This document shows positions 49,718 through 59,447 of a stretch of 64,000 nt of DNA, one piece after another; position 1 is the first letter of the stretch, and each line of letters starts with the position of its first letter. Source of the stretch: JBBSEX01 sp038239345 (GTDB lineage Bacteria > Acidobacteriota > Terriglobia > Bryobacterales > Bryobacteraceae); contig JBBSEX010000006.1 of NCBI GenBank assembly GCA_038239345.1, positions 124,001 through 188,000 of the forward strand, in the 5' to 3' direction. Position numbers and translations under genes: made by a program. Under the pieces are notes generated by a model. The model saw only the letters and a program-made list of their open reading frames with translations, was not told the DNA's origin and ran no database searches.

Positions 49718-51158
49718 TTCGCCGTAACGGATAGCTTTTCTGCTTGCGGGGGTCGGCATTCATCTCGGCCCCCACCACCCGCAAAGCACCCTTCACCATC
49801 TCGTCCTCGACATCGGGTGACCATCCCACCGGACAGGTGTACTGCACCCGCAGCACTTGCGATTGATACAGGTCCAGCCGCACATTCTCCCGCGTCGGAA
49901 TATATAAGTTATGTTCGCCGAAGTAACCGAACACCATCGCCGGACCCCGTTGGCGCAGCGCTTCCTTGATGCGCATTCCAATCTGCGCCAGCGGTTCGCC
50001 TTGTATCGCAAGGAAGGTCAGCTTGCCGATTTGGGCGCCCAACACTTCTTCGAAGCGGCACGGGTAGCGCCGCGGTTCTTTCAATTTGTCCACCAGGAAC
50101 TCTTCATCCGTGCAAACATAATCGGAGATCTTCGTGGGGAACGGAATGCCTTCCTTGTAATGCCGGTTCAGCTCTCGTATCCAATTCGTGTCCCGCAGCG
50201 GATCGGGAAACGCCCGCAGGCCCGCATCCATCGGAACATCCTTCGCCAACTCTCGCGCGCGCTGATAAGAAATCGGTTTGTCGAGCGGCAGGTCCAGCAC
50301 TTCCAGGCGGCTGCTGATCGCACCAGTCACTTCCTCCAAAGGACCAGCGGCGATTTTCCGAACCGCATCCGCCAGTTCATGCCCCCGCGCCTTACACGCA
50401 GCCAGCGGATCGCTTTCATCGCGAGCGAATGTATATTGATTCCCCCCGCAGGCGTCGGCGTAGATTGCGGTGGACTCGGGAAATTTACTTTCCAACTCCT
50501 CCATCGCGAATCCCGGATGCGATGCCCCATACAAATTTCGCGGGCCAAGCTGCGGATGCGTTGGATGGTTGAACAGCAGCGCCGCCGGGCGATTGTTCAC
50601 TTCCACTTTTAACAGTTGGATTTCATAATCCGGCGGGTAGCTCAATTGTGATCGGGTGAAGTACCCATATCCGTTGCCGAACAGCAACGTCGCCGGGCCG
50701 TGCTCATTGCGAATCGATTCGCGGATCGCCCCAAATATCTTTTCCGCCAGCTCTCGCCCATAATCGAAATTCTCGGCCACAATCTGAATCGGACCCTGAT
50801 GATTATGCGTCGCCAGTAACACCAGGTATTCAGGCCCGATCCCCAATTCCAGTGCGCAGCGCTCACGGAGAATCGGCGTGGCCACATCCAGACAATTGAA
50901 CGGGTAATTCACCACCACGATGCGCCGCTGTCCGTCGAATAGCGTCATGCATCGCGAGATCAACCGGGCGTAAGCGCGCGGTGGATCGGGCTTATCCCCA
51001 CTGGCGCAAAAGCGCGGACGATCCGGCGTTACATCCACCCTCGCCGTTCCAACATTCAGCCGCTTGAACGGCGTTTGCCCAGCCAATTTGGCGCCGAGCA
51101 TAGGAATTCCAACAGTCAATGCCTTTAGAAAATCGCGGCGGTCCGGCTCGTGCGTCAT
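49704..51158 (-). CDS. Ceramidase-fold protein, Tat-exported (copy 1)
   Basis: The ATG at 51158 gives 484 residues and starts with a twin-arginine signal (DRRDFLKALTVGIPMLG). It resembles neutral/alkaline ceramidases: an ATHNHQGP motif (His118, His120) and FNHPTHPQLGP for zinc. The GDVSPN-type segment of true ceramidases, which holds the nucleophilic Ser, is replaced by ADACGGNQYTF. Thus metal binding is kept while the ceramidase catalytic group is missing. Its start overlaps the AraC/PocR gene by 4 bases (ATGA), so the two are one unit. Confidence 0.8.
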   Translation of the reverse strand: MTHEPDRRDFLKALTVGIPMLGAKLAGQTPFKRLNVGTARVDVTPDRPRFCASGDKPDPPRAYARLISRCMTLFDGQRRIVVVNYPFNCLDVATPILRERCALELGIGPEYLVLLATHNHQGPIQIVAENFDYGRELAEKIFGAIRESIRNEHGPATLLFGNGYGYFTRSQLSYPPDYEIQLLKVEVNNRPAALLFNHPTHPQLGPRNLYGASHPGFAMEELESKFPESTAIYADACGGNQYTFARDESDPLAACKARGHELADAVRKIAAGPLEEVTGAISSRLEVLDLPLDKPISYQRARELAKDVPMDAGLRAFPDPLRDTNWIRELNRHYKEGIPFPTKISDYVCTDEEFLVDKLKEPRRYPCRFEEVLGAQIGKLTFLAIQGEPLAQIGMRIKEALRQRGPAMVFGYFGEHNLYIPTRENVRLDLYQSQVLRVQYTCPVGWSPDVEDEMVKGALRVVGAEMNADPRKQKSYPLRRTTAD

Positions 51159-53023
51159 ATGTTTGCGGCGGCGGAACGGTGGCGCGGATCGGTCGCGAAC
51201 TCCGTGGGAGCGCACCCCACACTTTTTCGAAAAACACGGGCGAAGTAAGCCGGACTCGAAAATCCGCAAGCGCCGGAAACGCTGCTGATATTATTCAGCG
51301 GATCAAGCAACAGCTTACGAGCCTGCTCAATCCGCCGCGACATCGCATACTCCCGAAACGTCATGCCCGTCATCTTGCGATACGTGCGGCTCAAATGTCC
51401 GGTGGACATGCCCAAGGCTTTGGCGGCGTGGGCGAGTGAGAAGACATCCGCGTTCTCGCCTTGCTTTAATCCCCGATCCAGCATCTGCTGCACGCGGGCA
51501 ATCACCTTCTCGTACTTTCCGTTCAGCAAGCGCTGCACATCTTCAGAGATGGTCTCGCAAGCCTCCAGGAATGTCGTTTGAACGTCGAAGACGGTGGCCG
51601 CGCCCACAAACTCGACCTGTGCATCCGCCCGTGCCCGTCCAATGCTATCGCCGTCACAGCCGGCCTTGATTGCCGTAAAACACAGCGATTCCAATGCTGA
51701 AGAAAATAGGGTTCGATGATCGCCCAGCGCATTGCTTCCCAGGCGTTGGTTTGCCAACAAGGGCAACGATCGCAGGATAAGCCGCGCTTCCTGAATCTGT
51801 TGCTCGGCCAAATGCCGGCACGCCAGTTCAATCTGTGTAGTAAGCTCCGCCATGCCCGGCCGGCTCGATTCGCAAGTAACGATCAACCCCGGTGACCCCG
51901 TCAAAGCAAGGCTGGCTTCGTGGTATGACTCGGCCAGGTGCTGCCAATCCTGCTTCAATCCCCCAAGTCCCACGCGCACCGGAATATTCGAGCGGCTGGA
52001 AATCTCATAGAGGATCTTTTCGGCAAAAGACCGGGCACGTAGCCCAGCGGATGGTCCATCGGTAGCATCGCGCAGAAAGACACACACTCCACGACGCCGC
52101 AGATAGGCGACGCTCACCTGTTTTGTGCGCTCTGCAAGTTCTTCGATTGCATGCAAAGCACTGGTGAACGCCACCTCAGAGGACATCGACGGACGGTCGC
52201 TCTCGTCGTCAGTTTGCAAATCCACTACCAGCACGCGATTCGGCGGCTGCACGAATCCCAGTTGTTTCATCAACAAAAACAATCGCGCCCGATCCTGTAT
52301 TTCCGGCTGTAGGATCATATACGCGAATTCTTTGGCGGCCACCTGACTGGCTCGCAACTTCCCCCGTTCGGCTCGTACGGTATCGCCCAACCGAATCCAC
52401 AATCGCGCCAGAAAATTCGCGAACAACTCCAGAATTCGAACGGTATTTTCTATGTCCGACTCCGAGACCACGGGTACCTTCCGGTAGGCCGCCTCCAGCT
52501 CTTGCTGATTGATGTATGTCAAGCGCTGTACATCGCGCGCAACCCGTAGGAAGCCCTCGTCCGACGGACTCTCCGAGAGCACCTGGCCACTATAGAGCGT
52601 AGCGATGTGCCGCCCTTCGGCGATCACGGGAACGGCGATGTCCGTCAATCCGGCATGGCATCGATATACCTGCGCCCGGCCGCTTTCGCCCACTCGCTTG
52701 TGCGCCGCATTCTCACAAACTCCGCAAGATTCGGCCGCCCGCTGGCCATATCCGCTTACGATATTGCAGAAGTGCTGACTGGGATCGTGGCGCTCCCAAT
52801 GTAGATATCGAGAGCAAGGCGCTTTGGCCGCCTGCACGGTCCCGATCACCTGCCGGAACGGCTCGTGTCCATCCACCCAGGTAATGTCGACACTACCGGT
52901 AGCGCACGATTTGCTGATCATCAGGATCAGGAATTCGATGAATTCCATGTCCTTGTGAAATTCCGTCGCGAAGAGCTGTTGCTCGTCCAGCGGCAGGAAA
53001 TCGATACCAGGCGCACTCGCCAT
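51155..53023 (-). CDS. AraC-family regulator with PocR sensor domain
   Basis: The ATG at 53023 has GGAGG six bases upstream and gives 622 residues. The N-terminal part (~20-190) is a PocR-like sensory domain: DPSQHFCNIVSGYGQ, CGVCENAAHKRV and GLTDIAVPVIAEGRHIATLYSGQVL. A middle region with coiled and GAF/GGDEF-like character follows, and the C-terminal ~100 residues are a two-helix-turn-helix AraC domain (SLAHAAKALGMSTGHLSRTY, GFSSPAYFARVFRKSVG). PocR domains bind small organic ligands such as 1,2-propanediol. It lies between receptor 2 and a ceramidase-fold gene on the same strand. Confidence 0.9.
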   Translation of the reverse strand: MASAPGIDFLPLDEQQLFATEFHKDMEFIEFLILMISKSCATGSVDITWVDGHEPFRQVIGTVQAAKAPCSRYLHWERHDPSQHFCNIVSGYGQRAAESCGVCENAAHKRVGESGRAQVYRCHAGLTDIAVPVIAEGRHIATLYSGQVLSESPSDEGFLRVARDVQRLTYINQQELEAAYRKVPVVSESDIENTVRILELFANFLARLWIRLGDTVRAERGKLRASQVAAKEFAYMILQPEIQDRARLFLLMKQLGFVQPPNRVLVVDLQTDDESDRPSMSSEVAFTSALHAIEELAERTKQVSVAYLRRRGVCVFLRDATDGPSAGLRARSFAEKILYEISSRSNIPVRVGLGGLKQDWQHLAESYHEASLALTGSPGLIVTCESSRPGMAELTTQIELACRHLAEQQIQEARLILRSLPLLANQRLGSNALGDHRTLFSSALESLCFTAIKAGCDGDSIGRARADAQVEFVGAATVFDVQTTFLEACETISEDVQRLLNGKYEKVIARVQQMLDRGLKQGENADVFSLAHAAKALGMSTGHLSRTYRKMTGMTFREYAMSRRIEQARKLLLDPLNNISSVSGACGFSSPAYFARVFRKSVGCAPTEFATDPRHRSAAANI

Positions 53024-53080
53024 AGCCCACCTCCATATTTCGCCTCCAGACATGGGATGCAAGCTTATTGTAATGCCATT

Positions 53081-56000
53081 CTAGAACGCCAGCCGCAAGC
53101 TGATCTGGATCTGCCGCGGTGAGTTGAATTGGCTTGTAATCGCTCCGAACGTCGGGCTCTGCAAATTCGTATCGGGGTTGGCGAACCACGGCGTATTCGT
53201 TAAATTGAATGCCTCGCCGCGCACTTGCAAGTGCACCGGTTCGCGCACGGGGATGTCCTTGAAGATCGCGAAATCCAGGTTTCTTTGGCCTGGCCCGCGA
53301 ACGTCCGGAAGATTGCGTCCGGTGTTGCCAAACGTGAATGGCGCAGGTTGTGAGAAGACGCTGGTATCGAAGTACCGGCTCAAGCGGCTTTCGGGTGACC
53401 CGCTCAACCCGGCGCTCTGGCCATTGTTATTCGGCCGCAACAAGCCGCCTCCCGATTGCGAAGTATCGGTGGTGGTGATGCCCAGCGGGATGCCCCGTTG
53501 CAGCGTCACAATTCCTGTCACCTGCCACCCGCCGGCGATTCCATTCACAATCGGCGACCAGTTCGATCCCATCATCCGGCCCCGGCCAAACGGCAGAGCA
53601 TAGGTGAACGAAGTAACAAACCTCTGCGGCACGTCCTGATCGGAAACGGAACGATCCGCGCGGCGGTTATAACCGTTCTGATGCCCGGTGGCGGGCTCCA
53701 GGAAAGAGGCTACACCGGAGCCGTCGTCAATCAACTTAGACAGCGTATAGGAAAGCAGAAACGTGAAGCCATGGGTGAAGCGCTTCTCCGCTTTCAACAA
53801 GAGCGCATGATAGCTGGACGACGCTTCCGTCGGATACTGCACCTGCACGGAACTGTATTGCGGAAAGGCCGTCAGCAACTGCCCGGCGCGCACCGTGGCG
53901 CTGGCCAGGGTTCCAATCTTGATGATGTTGAAAAACGGATTCGCCACTTGTTGCGTCACCGTCGAATTCAACTGATCCGGACGAAGCTGCGTGAGGAAAT
54001 ATCCGGTGTCGGCTAAGTGCGTACCCTTCATCCCGGTATACGTGGCGGCAAGAACCATGGAGCTGCCCACCTGCTGTTGCAGTCCGATGTTCCACTGTTG
54101 CAGGTATGGGGTCGGCGAACCGGGTTGCGCAAATGTGATCGCCTGTCCAAGCTGTGCCGAAGGGCTGGCCGTCGCTCCCATGCCGAACGGCTGAAGAAGT
54201 CCATTGGGAAACGGATTTGAAATCGTCGCGATGGTTGTCGCCGAGTTTAAGGTACTAACGAACGGCGTCGATTGCGAAAAGCCAACCCCGACGTTATCCG
54301 ACACGCCGTAAGGATTCGGTGCATAGAAGATTCCATATGCCGCGCGAAGCACCGAGGCATCGGTGATGCGATAGGCAAGGCCCACCCGTGGAGCGACATC
54401 GTGCATGTTGGCGATCCAGGGATTGCGCTTACTGTCGGTGGCGAACACCACGGCGCCCTTCAAATTCAACCCGGGGAACTGGGCGGCCAGCGGAGACGGA
54501 GCGTTCGGATCGAACCAATCCAGGTTGTTGTTCGCTTCAACCATCGGAAACTGGATGTCCCAGCGCACACCCAGATTCAGCGTCAGCCGGGAGTTCACGC
54601 GCCAGTCGTCTTGGGCGTAATAAGCCTGCGCCCAGTTATGAGTCAGGTGGGGAACGGATTTGTTCAGCCTCGACGTTGAACCCGTATCAGCCAAGCCAAG
54701 CAACGCGTCGGCAATGGAACTGCCCGCCGTTGTCGATGCCGCCAGGGGATTCGGCCCTTGCGTGAAGATGCGGGAGAAGGCGAATCCCAAGTCTCCCGGA
54801 GGGCTGGTGAAGCGGTTCGCGAAATCGCGGCGAATTTGCGTTCCGAACTTGATATCGTGGTTCCCCGCGACATGGGCGATGCTGCCGGCAAACACATTGG
54901 AGTTCTGGTCGCCCATCATCGTATTGGAAGCAGGTCCTAAGCCCGTGGAGGTTCCGGTCAAATCGGAAAATGTCAGTCGCGGAAAGACCTTCACCTGGAC
55001 GCCATTCACCACGTCCTGTGGGAAACCCAGCTGAGAGATGTCGTACCCTAAACTCCCCGGTTGTTGTCCGAAGAACAGGTGATTATAGGCATAGCGGAAT
55101 TCGGCGATCCAACTCGGCGTCAATGTATAGAGGTAACCGAACTTCACGCTGTCAGGCTCCGAAGGATAAATAAACTGCACCGGATCGCCGATGCTTCCAT
55201 AAACGTTCGGGTTCTGAAATTTGCGGTTATCGAACGCATAGCTTCCGAAGACTCGCTGCTTGCTTCCGAAATTCTGGTCGATGCGAATGTCTACCCGATC
55301 GTCGTTTACGTGCTGGGTGTAGGTCTGATTGAAATTCGACGCGTGGGTAAAATTTAAGCCCGGGCTGTTGGACGCGGGAAACAACGACAGAAATTTGAGG
55401 GCGATTGGATTTAAACGATTGGACGGGATAATGTTTCCTGGGAAGGGGGTGCGCGTATAGGTTCCGTTGGCGTTCTGCACCGTGCTGGCGGGGTCGTAGA
55501 TGACAATCGGATTGCCTTTGGAATCGAATGTCTGGCTGAAGTTTCCCTGGCGTTGCAGGTCGGTCGGCACGGTCGTGGTCAAGGGCACTCCGCCAAGCTG
55601 TACCAGACTTTCCCAACTCAGAAAGAAGAACGTCTTGTCTTTCCCGTTGTAGAGCTTCGGGATGACGATGGGTCCGCCTAACGCCGCGCCGAATTGATTG
55701 CGTTTAAAACTCGCCAGTGGGATGTGGTTCGCGTTGCTGAAGAAACCGTTCGAGTCCATTACGCTGTTGCGAAGAAAATCAAATCCGGCCCCGTGATATT
55801 GGTTGTTGCCGGACTTCGTGACGATGTTTACAATGCCGCCGCCGGAGCCGCCATACTCGGCCGACATCGAATTTGTCTGGACGCGAAACTCCTGCATCCC
55901 CTCCACCGTCGGAAAGATTGCGATCGCCCGAAACAGACCCGTACTACCTTCAGGCAAAGTGTTCGGCGTACCATCCAGCAGGATCTCGTTGGTATCGCCG

Positions 56001-56557
56001 CGTCCGCCATTGATGGAAAAATTGGGCGCCCGATTAAACGGTTGAGCGGCATTGGCGATCTGCCGGTTGGGAATCACGCCCGGGGCGAGCAGCACCAGGG
56101 AAAAGGGCTGTCGTTCATTCAGCGGCAGGTCGCTGATTAATTTGGTCTCAATCACCTGATCCACGGCCGACGTGGTGCTTTGCACAAGAGGTGGCGCGCC
56201 GCTGATGGTGACGGACTCGGTCGCCGAGCCGAGGTCCATCGTCACCGGCAAATCGAGCGTGTCGCCAGCCCGCAGGATTACGCCTGTTTGCACGTAATGT
56301 TTGAAGCCCTGGGCATCCGCTTCCACGCGGTATTCACCGGGCAGCAAGCTGTCGGCGGCAAAGCGGCCTTGTTCATTCGTGGTGGCGGTGGCGACGGCGT
56401 TCGTGCCGATATTCACCACCTTGACCGTGATCCCCGGCACTACGGCACCGGTGGAATCGGAGATGGTGCCGCGCATACGGCCCGACTCCTGCGCGAACGC
56501 CGGCCAACAGAAAGCGAGAATGGCGAGTACGAAAGTATGTGCCCAATAGACCTTCAT
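53081..56557 (-). CDS. Oar-type TonB-dependent outer-membrane receptor 2
   Basis: The ATG at 56557 has AGGAGA upstream and gives 1158 residues. Signal peptide KVYWAHTFVLAILAFCWPAF is followed by a carboxypeptidase-like domain (GTISDSSTGAVVPG-type: DSTGAVVPGITVKVV), a plug with NEILLDGTPNTLPEG and a long barrel ending in a terminal Phe (SLRLAF). It is only distantly similar to receptor 1 and is likely specific for a different ligand. The AraC/PocR gene starts 57 bases downstream and probably shares its transcript. A TATACT hexamer lies 21 bases upstream of the ATG. Confidence 0.92.
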   Translation of the reverse strand: MKVYWAHTFVLAILAFCWPAFAQESGRMRGTISDSTGAVVPGITVKVVNIGTNAVATATTNEQGRFAADSLLPGEYRVEADAQGFKHYVQTGVILRAGDTLDLPVTMDLGSATESVTISGAPPLVQSTTSAVDQVIETKLISDLPLNERQPFSLVLLAPGVIPNRQIANAAQPFNRAPNFSINGGRGDTNEILLDGTPNTLPEGSTGLFRAIAIFPTVEGMQEFRVQTNSMSAEYGGSGGGIVNIVTKSGNNQYHGAGFDFLRNSVMDSNGFFSNANHIPLASFKRNQFGAALGGPIVIPKLYNGKDKTFFFLSWESLVQLGGVPLTTTVPTDLQRQGNFSQTFDSKGNPIVIYDPASTVQNANGTYTRTPFPGNIIPSNRLNPIALKFLSLFPASNSPGLNFTHASNFNQTYTQHVNDDRVDIRIDQNFGSKQRVFGSYAFDNRKFQNPNVYGSIGDPVQFIYPSEPDSVKFGYLYTLTPSWIAEFRYAYNHLFFGQQPGSLGYDISQLGFPQDVVNGVQVKVFPRLTFSDLTGTSTGLGPASNTMMGDQNSNVFAGSIAHVAGNHDIKFGTQIRRDFANRFTSPPGDLGFAFSRIFTQGPNPLAASTTAGSSIADALLGLADTGSTSRLNKSVPHLTHNWAQAYYAQDDWRVNSRLTLNLGVRWDIQFPMVEANNNLDWFDPNAPSPLAAQFPGLNLKGAVVFATDSKRNPWIANMHDVAPRVGLAYRITDASVLRAAYGIFYAPNPYGVSDNVGVGFSQSTPFVSTLNSATTIATISNPFPNGLLQPFGMGATASPSAQLGQAITFAQPGSPTPYLQQWNIGLQQQVGSSMVLAATYTGMKGTHLADTGYFLTQLRPDQLNSTVTQQVANPFFNIIKIGTLASATVRAGQLLTAFPQYSSVQVQYPTEASSSYHALLLKAEKRFTHGFTFLLSYTLSKLIDDGSGVASFLEPATGHQNGYNRRADRSVSDQDVPQRFVTSFTYALPFGRGRMMGSNWSPIVNGIAGGWQVTGIVTLQRGIPLGITTTDTSQSGGGLLRPNNNGQSAGLSGSPESRLSRYFDTSVFSQPAPFTFGNTGRNLPDVRGPGQRNLDFAIFKDIPVREPVHLQVRGEAFNLTNTPWFANPDTNLQSPTFGAITSQFNSPRQIQISLRLAF

Positions 56558-56577
56558 GACATCTCCTATGACTCGGA

Positions 56578-56583
56578 AGTATA
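56578..56583 (-). promoter_or_regulatory. Candidate -10 element of Oar receptor 2
   Basis: TATACT on the minus strand is a good -10 hexamer, about 21 bases before the receptor ATG. No acceptable -35 lies 16-18 bases upstream, as expected for an activator-dependent promoter. The TTGTGAT repeat at 56650 is about 70 bases upstream. Confidence 0.35.
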
Positions 56584-56649
56584 GCGATTCACGCCCGCCG
56601 GACACCGGCACTTTGATGATATTTCCAGTGCTATTCGAATGGAACGCGT

Positions 56650-56669
56650 TTGTGATCAAAAAATCACAA
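56650..56669. promoter_or_regulatory. TTGTGAT inverted repeat in a divergent promoter region
   Basis: TTGTGAT (56650-56656) and ATCACAA (56663-56669) form a perfect inverted repeat with spacer CAAAAA. It lies in the 224-base gap between receptor 2 (minus) and the DegT-type gene (plus). A matching element, 14 of the first 15 bases, occurs at 60749. The AraC/PocR protein or another regulator may bind both. Confidence 0.5.
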
Positions 56670-56781
56670 CTGCATGTTATGTAAGTTGCCGGGCATTCGA
56701 TACGATCCATATAGCCAGGACCGTTACTGGCCTCGACAAACTTCGCTGCTATCTGGCAGCCCGTCCAAGGAGGACATTTGC

Positions 56782-58098
56782 ATGAGCGATTTGGCGATCC
56801 TAGGAGGGACGCCGGTACGGGAGGGACCATTCAGTCCATGGCCCCAGTATCTGCCGCGGGATGCGGAACGCGTACAACAAGTGGTGCAGAGCCGCCGTTG
56901 GGGCGGATATCCGCTTCCCAACCGTTACGCCAAAGAGTTCGCCGAACGTTTCGCGGAGCTTCACGGCGCCCGTTACGGATTGTGTCTGGCTAATGGAACT
57001 ATCGCTCTGATTGCCGCCGTGCAAGCAGCGGGAATCGGATTCGGCGACGAAGTGATTGTACCCGCCTACACCTGGGATGGCAGCGCCGTCGCGGTGCTTC
57101 TGGCGGGAGGAGTACCGATCTTCGCCGACATCGATGAAGACACTTACTGCCTGAGCGTCGAGAGCGCCCGCAAGGTGATTACGCCGCGTACCAAGGCCAT
57201 CATGCCAGTCCATCTGGCTATGCGCTTTGTCGATATGACGGCGTTAATGAGCCTCGCCAAGGAACATGGATTAAAGGTAATCGAGGATTGCGCCCACGCG
57301 CACGGCGGCGCTATCGACGGTATCGGCGCGGGCTCAATCGGCGATCTGGGTTGCTTCAGTTTTCAGGAAAGTAAACTGATGACGTCGGGCGAGGGCGGCA
57401 TCGTAATCACCTCCAACCTGGAATATTTCGAACGCCTGCAATCGATCGTGAACTGCGGCCGGGCAAGCATCACCGATGAGTTTAAGTCTCGGGTGTTGGG
57501 GGCCAACTACCGGCTGACGGAATTGCAAGCCGCGCTGCTAATCGGCCAGTTGGATATGCTTCCGGAATTCGCCGAGCGGCGTTCGCGGCGGGCCAAGCGA
57601 TTGAGCGCGGCGCTTGCGCAGATAGAAGGAATTCGTCCTCTGCCGGACCAAAAAGCGATTACGCGCGATACGGTTTACTGTTATCTGTTTCAGTACCGCC
57701 CGGAACCGAAAAGAGTCAGCCGCGACCTGTTTGTGGCCGCTCTGGATGCCGAAGGAATTCCCTGCGATGGCCGTTTCTACGAGCCCGTATATCGCAGCGA
57801 TCTGTTTCCCGCGACGCCCGATAACGCCCCCCAATTGGCTATCGGCCGCGAGCATCCGGTGGATTATTCAACCGTGCATTGCCCGGTTAGCGAACGAGCC
57901 GCCTATGAGGAGGCCATCTGGCTGCCGCAGTTTACGCTAATCGGCGAAGACGATAATGAGGTGGATCAAATCTCCGAAGCGGTTGCGAAAGTAGTAAAGA
58001 ATTTAGCTGAACTCGAAGGAGCCGATCCGGGTCTAGCCGGGCTGAAAGGCCTGAGCCGGGCTGAACGTCCGAAATACGAGCGGCAAAAAAACTACTGA
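56782..58098 (+). CDS. DegT/DnrJ/EryC1/StrS-family PLP aminotransferase
   Basis: The 438-residue protein starts at the ATG at 56782 with AAGGAGG upstream. It has the fold-type I PLP pattern: NGTIALIAAVQAAGIGFGDEV, PAYTWDGSAVAV, EDCAHAHGG and the lysine motif SFQESKLMTSGEGG with Lys198 as Schiff-base residue. Such enzymes transfer an amino group to a keto-sugar or cyclitol. It is divergent from receptor 2 and convergent on the ceramidase pair. It is cytoplasmic, in contrast to the exported neighbours, and ends at a clear terminator. Confidence 0.92.
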   Translation: MSDLAILGGTPVREGPFSPWPQYLPRDAERVQQVVQSRRWGGYPLPNRYAKEFAERFAELHGARYGLCLANGTIALIAAVQAAGIGFGDEVIVPAYTWDGSAVAVLLAGGVPIFADIDEDTYCLSVESARKVITPRTKAIMPVHLAMRFVDMTALMSLAKEHGLKVIEDCAHAHGGAIDGIGAGSIGDLGCFSFQESKLMTSGEGGIVITSNLEYFERLQSIVNCGRASITDEFKSRVLGANYRLTELQAALLIGQLDMLPEFAERRSRRAKRLSAALAQIEGIRPLPDQKAITRDTVYCYLFQYRPEPKRVSRDLFVAALDAEGIPCDGRFYEPVYRSDLFPATPDNAPQLAIGREHPVDYSTVHCPVSERAAYEEAIWLPQFTLIGEDDNEVDQISEAVAKVVKNLAELEGADPGLAGLKGLSRAERPKYERQKNY

Positions 58099-58110
58099 TT
58101 CGACGATTAG

Positions 58111-58149
58111 AAGCCGGGCTCCTATTGCGGATCGCCCGGCTTTTCTTTT
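58111..58149 (+). terminator. Rho-independent terminator of the DegT-type gene
   Basis: AAGCCGGGC (58111-58119) pairs with GCCCGGCTT (58134-58142) around a 14-base loop and is followed by TTCTTTT. The hairpin starts 13 bases after the stop and overlaps the 3' end of the convergent ceramidase-fold gene. On the minus strand no T tract follows. Confidence 0.85.
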
Positions 58150-59447
58150 AACTGGCCTAACATCTCATAGATCGAAATCAATCCCGCATTCAACATCCGT
58201 TCCCCAGTTCCCACTTCCGTCGTGACTGTGGTTGAGTTTGCACCATAGCCCCCGCGAATAGAAGCCGCGATGGTGGGAAGATACGCGAAGTATCCGTTGG
58301 TGTATCCAAGCAGAAACGAATTGGGGATGGGGCTCTTGGCCCGCAGTTGCATCTGGAATTCGACGAACGGTTCGCCCGGCATGCCGACGAATGCCAGGTC
58401 GCGTTCTTCCGACCCCAGCTTCAACAGAAGCGTTGTAACCGGCATGTCCATACTGGGGGCAATCAAGCGCGCCAATCGCGCTCCGCTGGTATGGTAACGC
58501 TCTTGCAGCGCCAGCTTCAGCTTCTCGGTATCCCAGCGATTCGCCGAACTGATAATGACGGTCTTCGTTTGAATCTCGGCCGATGGCGGCGTGATCGTGG
58601 CGATGGAACGGGCGACGCGCACCGCTTCCATTCCCAACTTTTGCCCCGCCTGCTTCATCACCCCGACCGCGTCTTCAATGAGTGGCGTCTTGTCGGCATA
58701 AGGATTGATGTCGCCGGGCGCGCCTTGCAAAAAGAATGCCATCGATTTCGCCCCCATCTCGCGCTCGACGTAGCGCCGCATCTCACCGGGAAAATCCGCC
58801 GAATAATCGAGATTGTCGGGGGCAAGTATTACGGGGTGGCAGGCGTAGTTGACCAGGATCGCCAGGGGCGATCCGTCCATCCGATCGATGCGAATCACGC
58901 CAACGCCAGGATCGACCGGGAACGTGCTGGAGACCTTTGGTTCGTTGCGCCAGAACATTCGGACTTTCCCGTCGACCTCGACGTAGCGGCGATTGAAGCC
59001 GAGATAAATCTGGCCCCAGCCCGTACCGATTTTCACTTCCGTCATTGAAGCGGCGGCGGCCTTGATAGCGCCAACTACGCGTGGAACCGCATGCAGAGCG
59101 GCTTCGGGAGCTTCGGAATATGTCGGACCGGAATGTGTATGGGAGGCGTGGAAGATCACCTCGTCGACCGTTCCGCGGGCATCCTGGCGAATCTGATCCA
59201 TGTACTTCGGCTCGAATGTGAAGCAGAGATCGAGTGTGATGAACGCGATGGTTCGATTCCCATCGGAAAGCGTCAGAACGCGAGCCTCGATCGGATCGAG
59301 AGTGCTCTTGGAGAAGCGCGCGGTGCCGTAGCCGGCCATCGGAATACCGAGCGGAGGGTCGAGATCCGCTTTGGCCACACCGGCGCGGAACTGCGCTGCC
59401 CCAAGGGGAGCCGATAACAAGACGGCGGTAAGAATCAGTTTCAGCAT
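58122..59447 (-). CDS. Ceramidase-fold protein, exported (copy 2)
   Basis: The 441-residue protein has a signal peptide (LKLILTAVLLSAPLGAA). Zinc-site motifs are ASHTHSGP (His103, His105) and NYACHP (His204), as in neutral ceramidases. The motif corresponding to GDVSPN is GDINPY at 245-250, with Asn248 where the nucleophilic Ser should be. Its start codon overlaps the stop of copy 3 in a TAATG junction, so the two are cotranslated. It may be a metal-dependent amidase of another type, or a binding protein. Confidence 0.85.
   Translation of the reverse strand: MLKLILTAVLLSAPLGAAQFRAGVAKADLDPPLGIPMAGYGTARFSKSTLDPIEARVLTLSDGNRTIAFITLDLCFTFEPKYMDQIRQDARGTVDEVIFHASHTHSGPTYSEAPEAALHAVPRVVGAIKAAAASMTEVKIGTGWGQIYLGFNRRYVEVDGKVRMFWRNEPKVSSTFPVDPGVGVIRIDRMDGSPLAILVNYACHPVILAPDNLDYSADFPGEMRRYVEREMGAKSMAFFLQGAPGDINPYADKTPLIEDAVGVMKQAGQKLGMEAVRVARSIATITPPSAEIQTKTVIISSANRWDTEKLKLALQERYHTSGARLARLIAPSMDMPVTTLLLKLGSEERDLAFVGMPGEPFVEFQMQLRAKSPIPNSFLLGYTNGYFAYLPTIAASIRGGYGANSTTVTTEVGTGERMLNAGLISIYEMLGQLKEKPGDPQ

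Noticed and set aside
56651..56668. CRP-type site in the receptor 2 promoter region
   Set aside because: TGTGA and TCACA are present but separated by 8 bases rather than the 6 required by the CRP consensus. I kept it only as a generic inverted repeat.
56558..56830. N-terminal extension of Oar receptor 2
   Set aside because: The longer frame has no signal peptide and crosses the divergent promoter; the ATG at 56557 has an SD and leads directly into a signal peptide.
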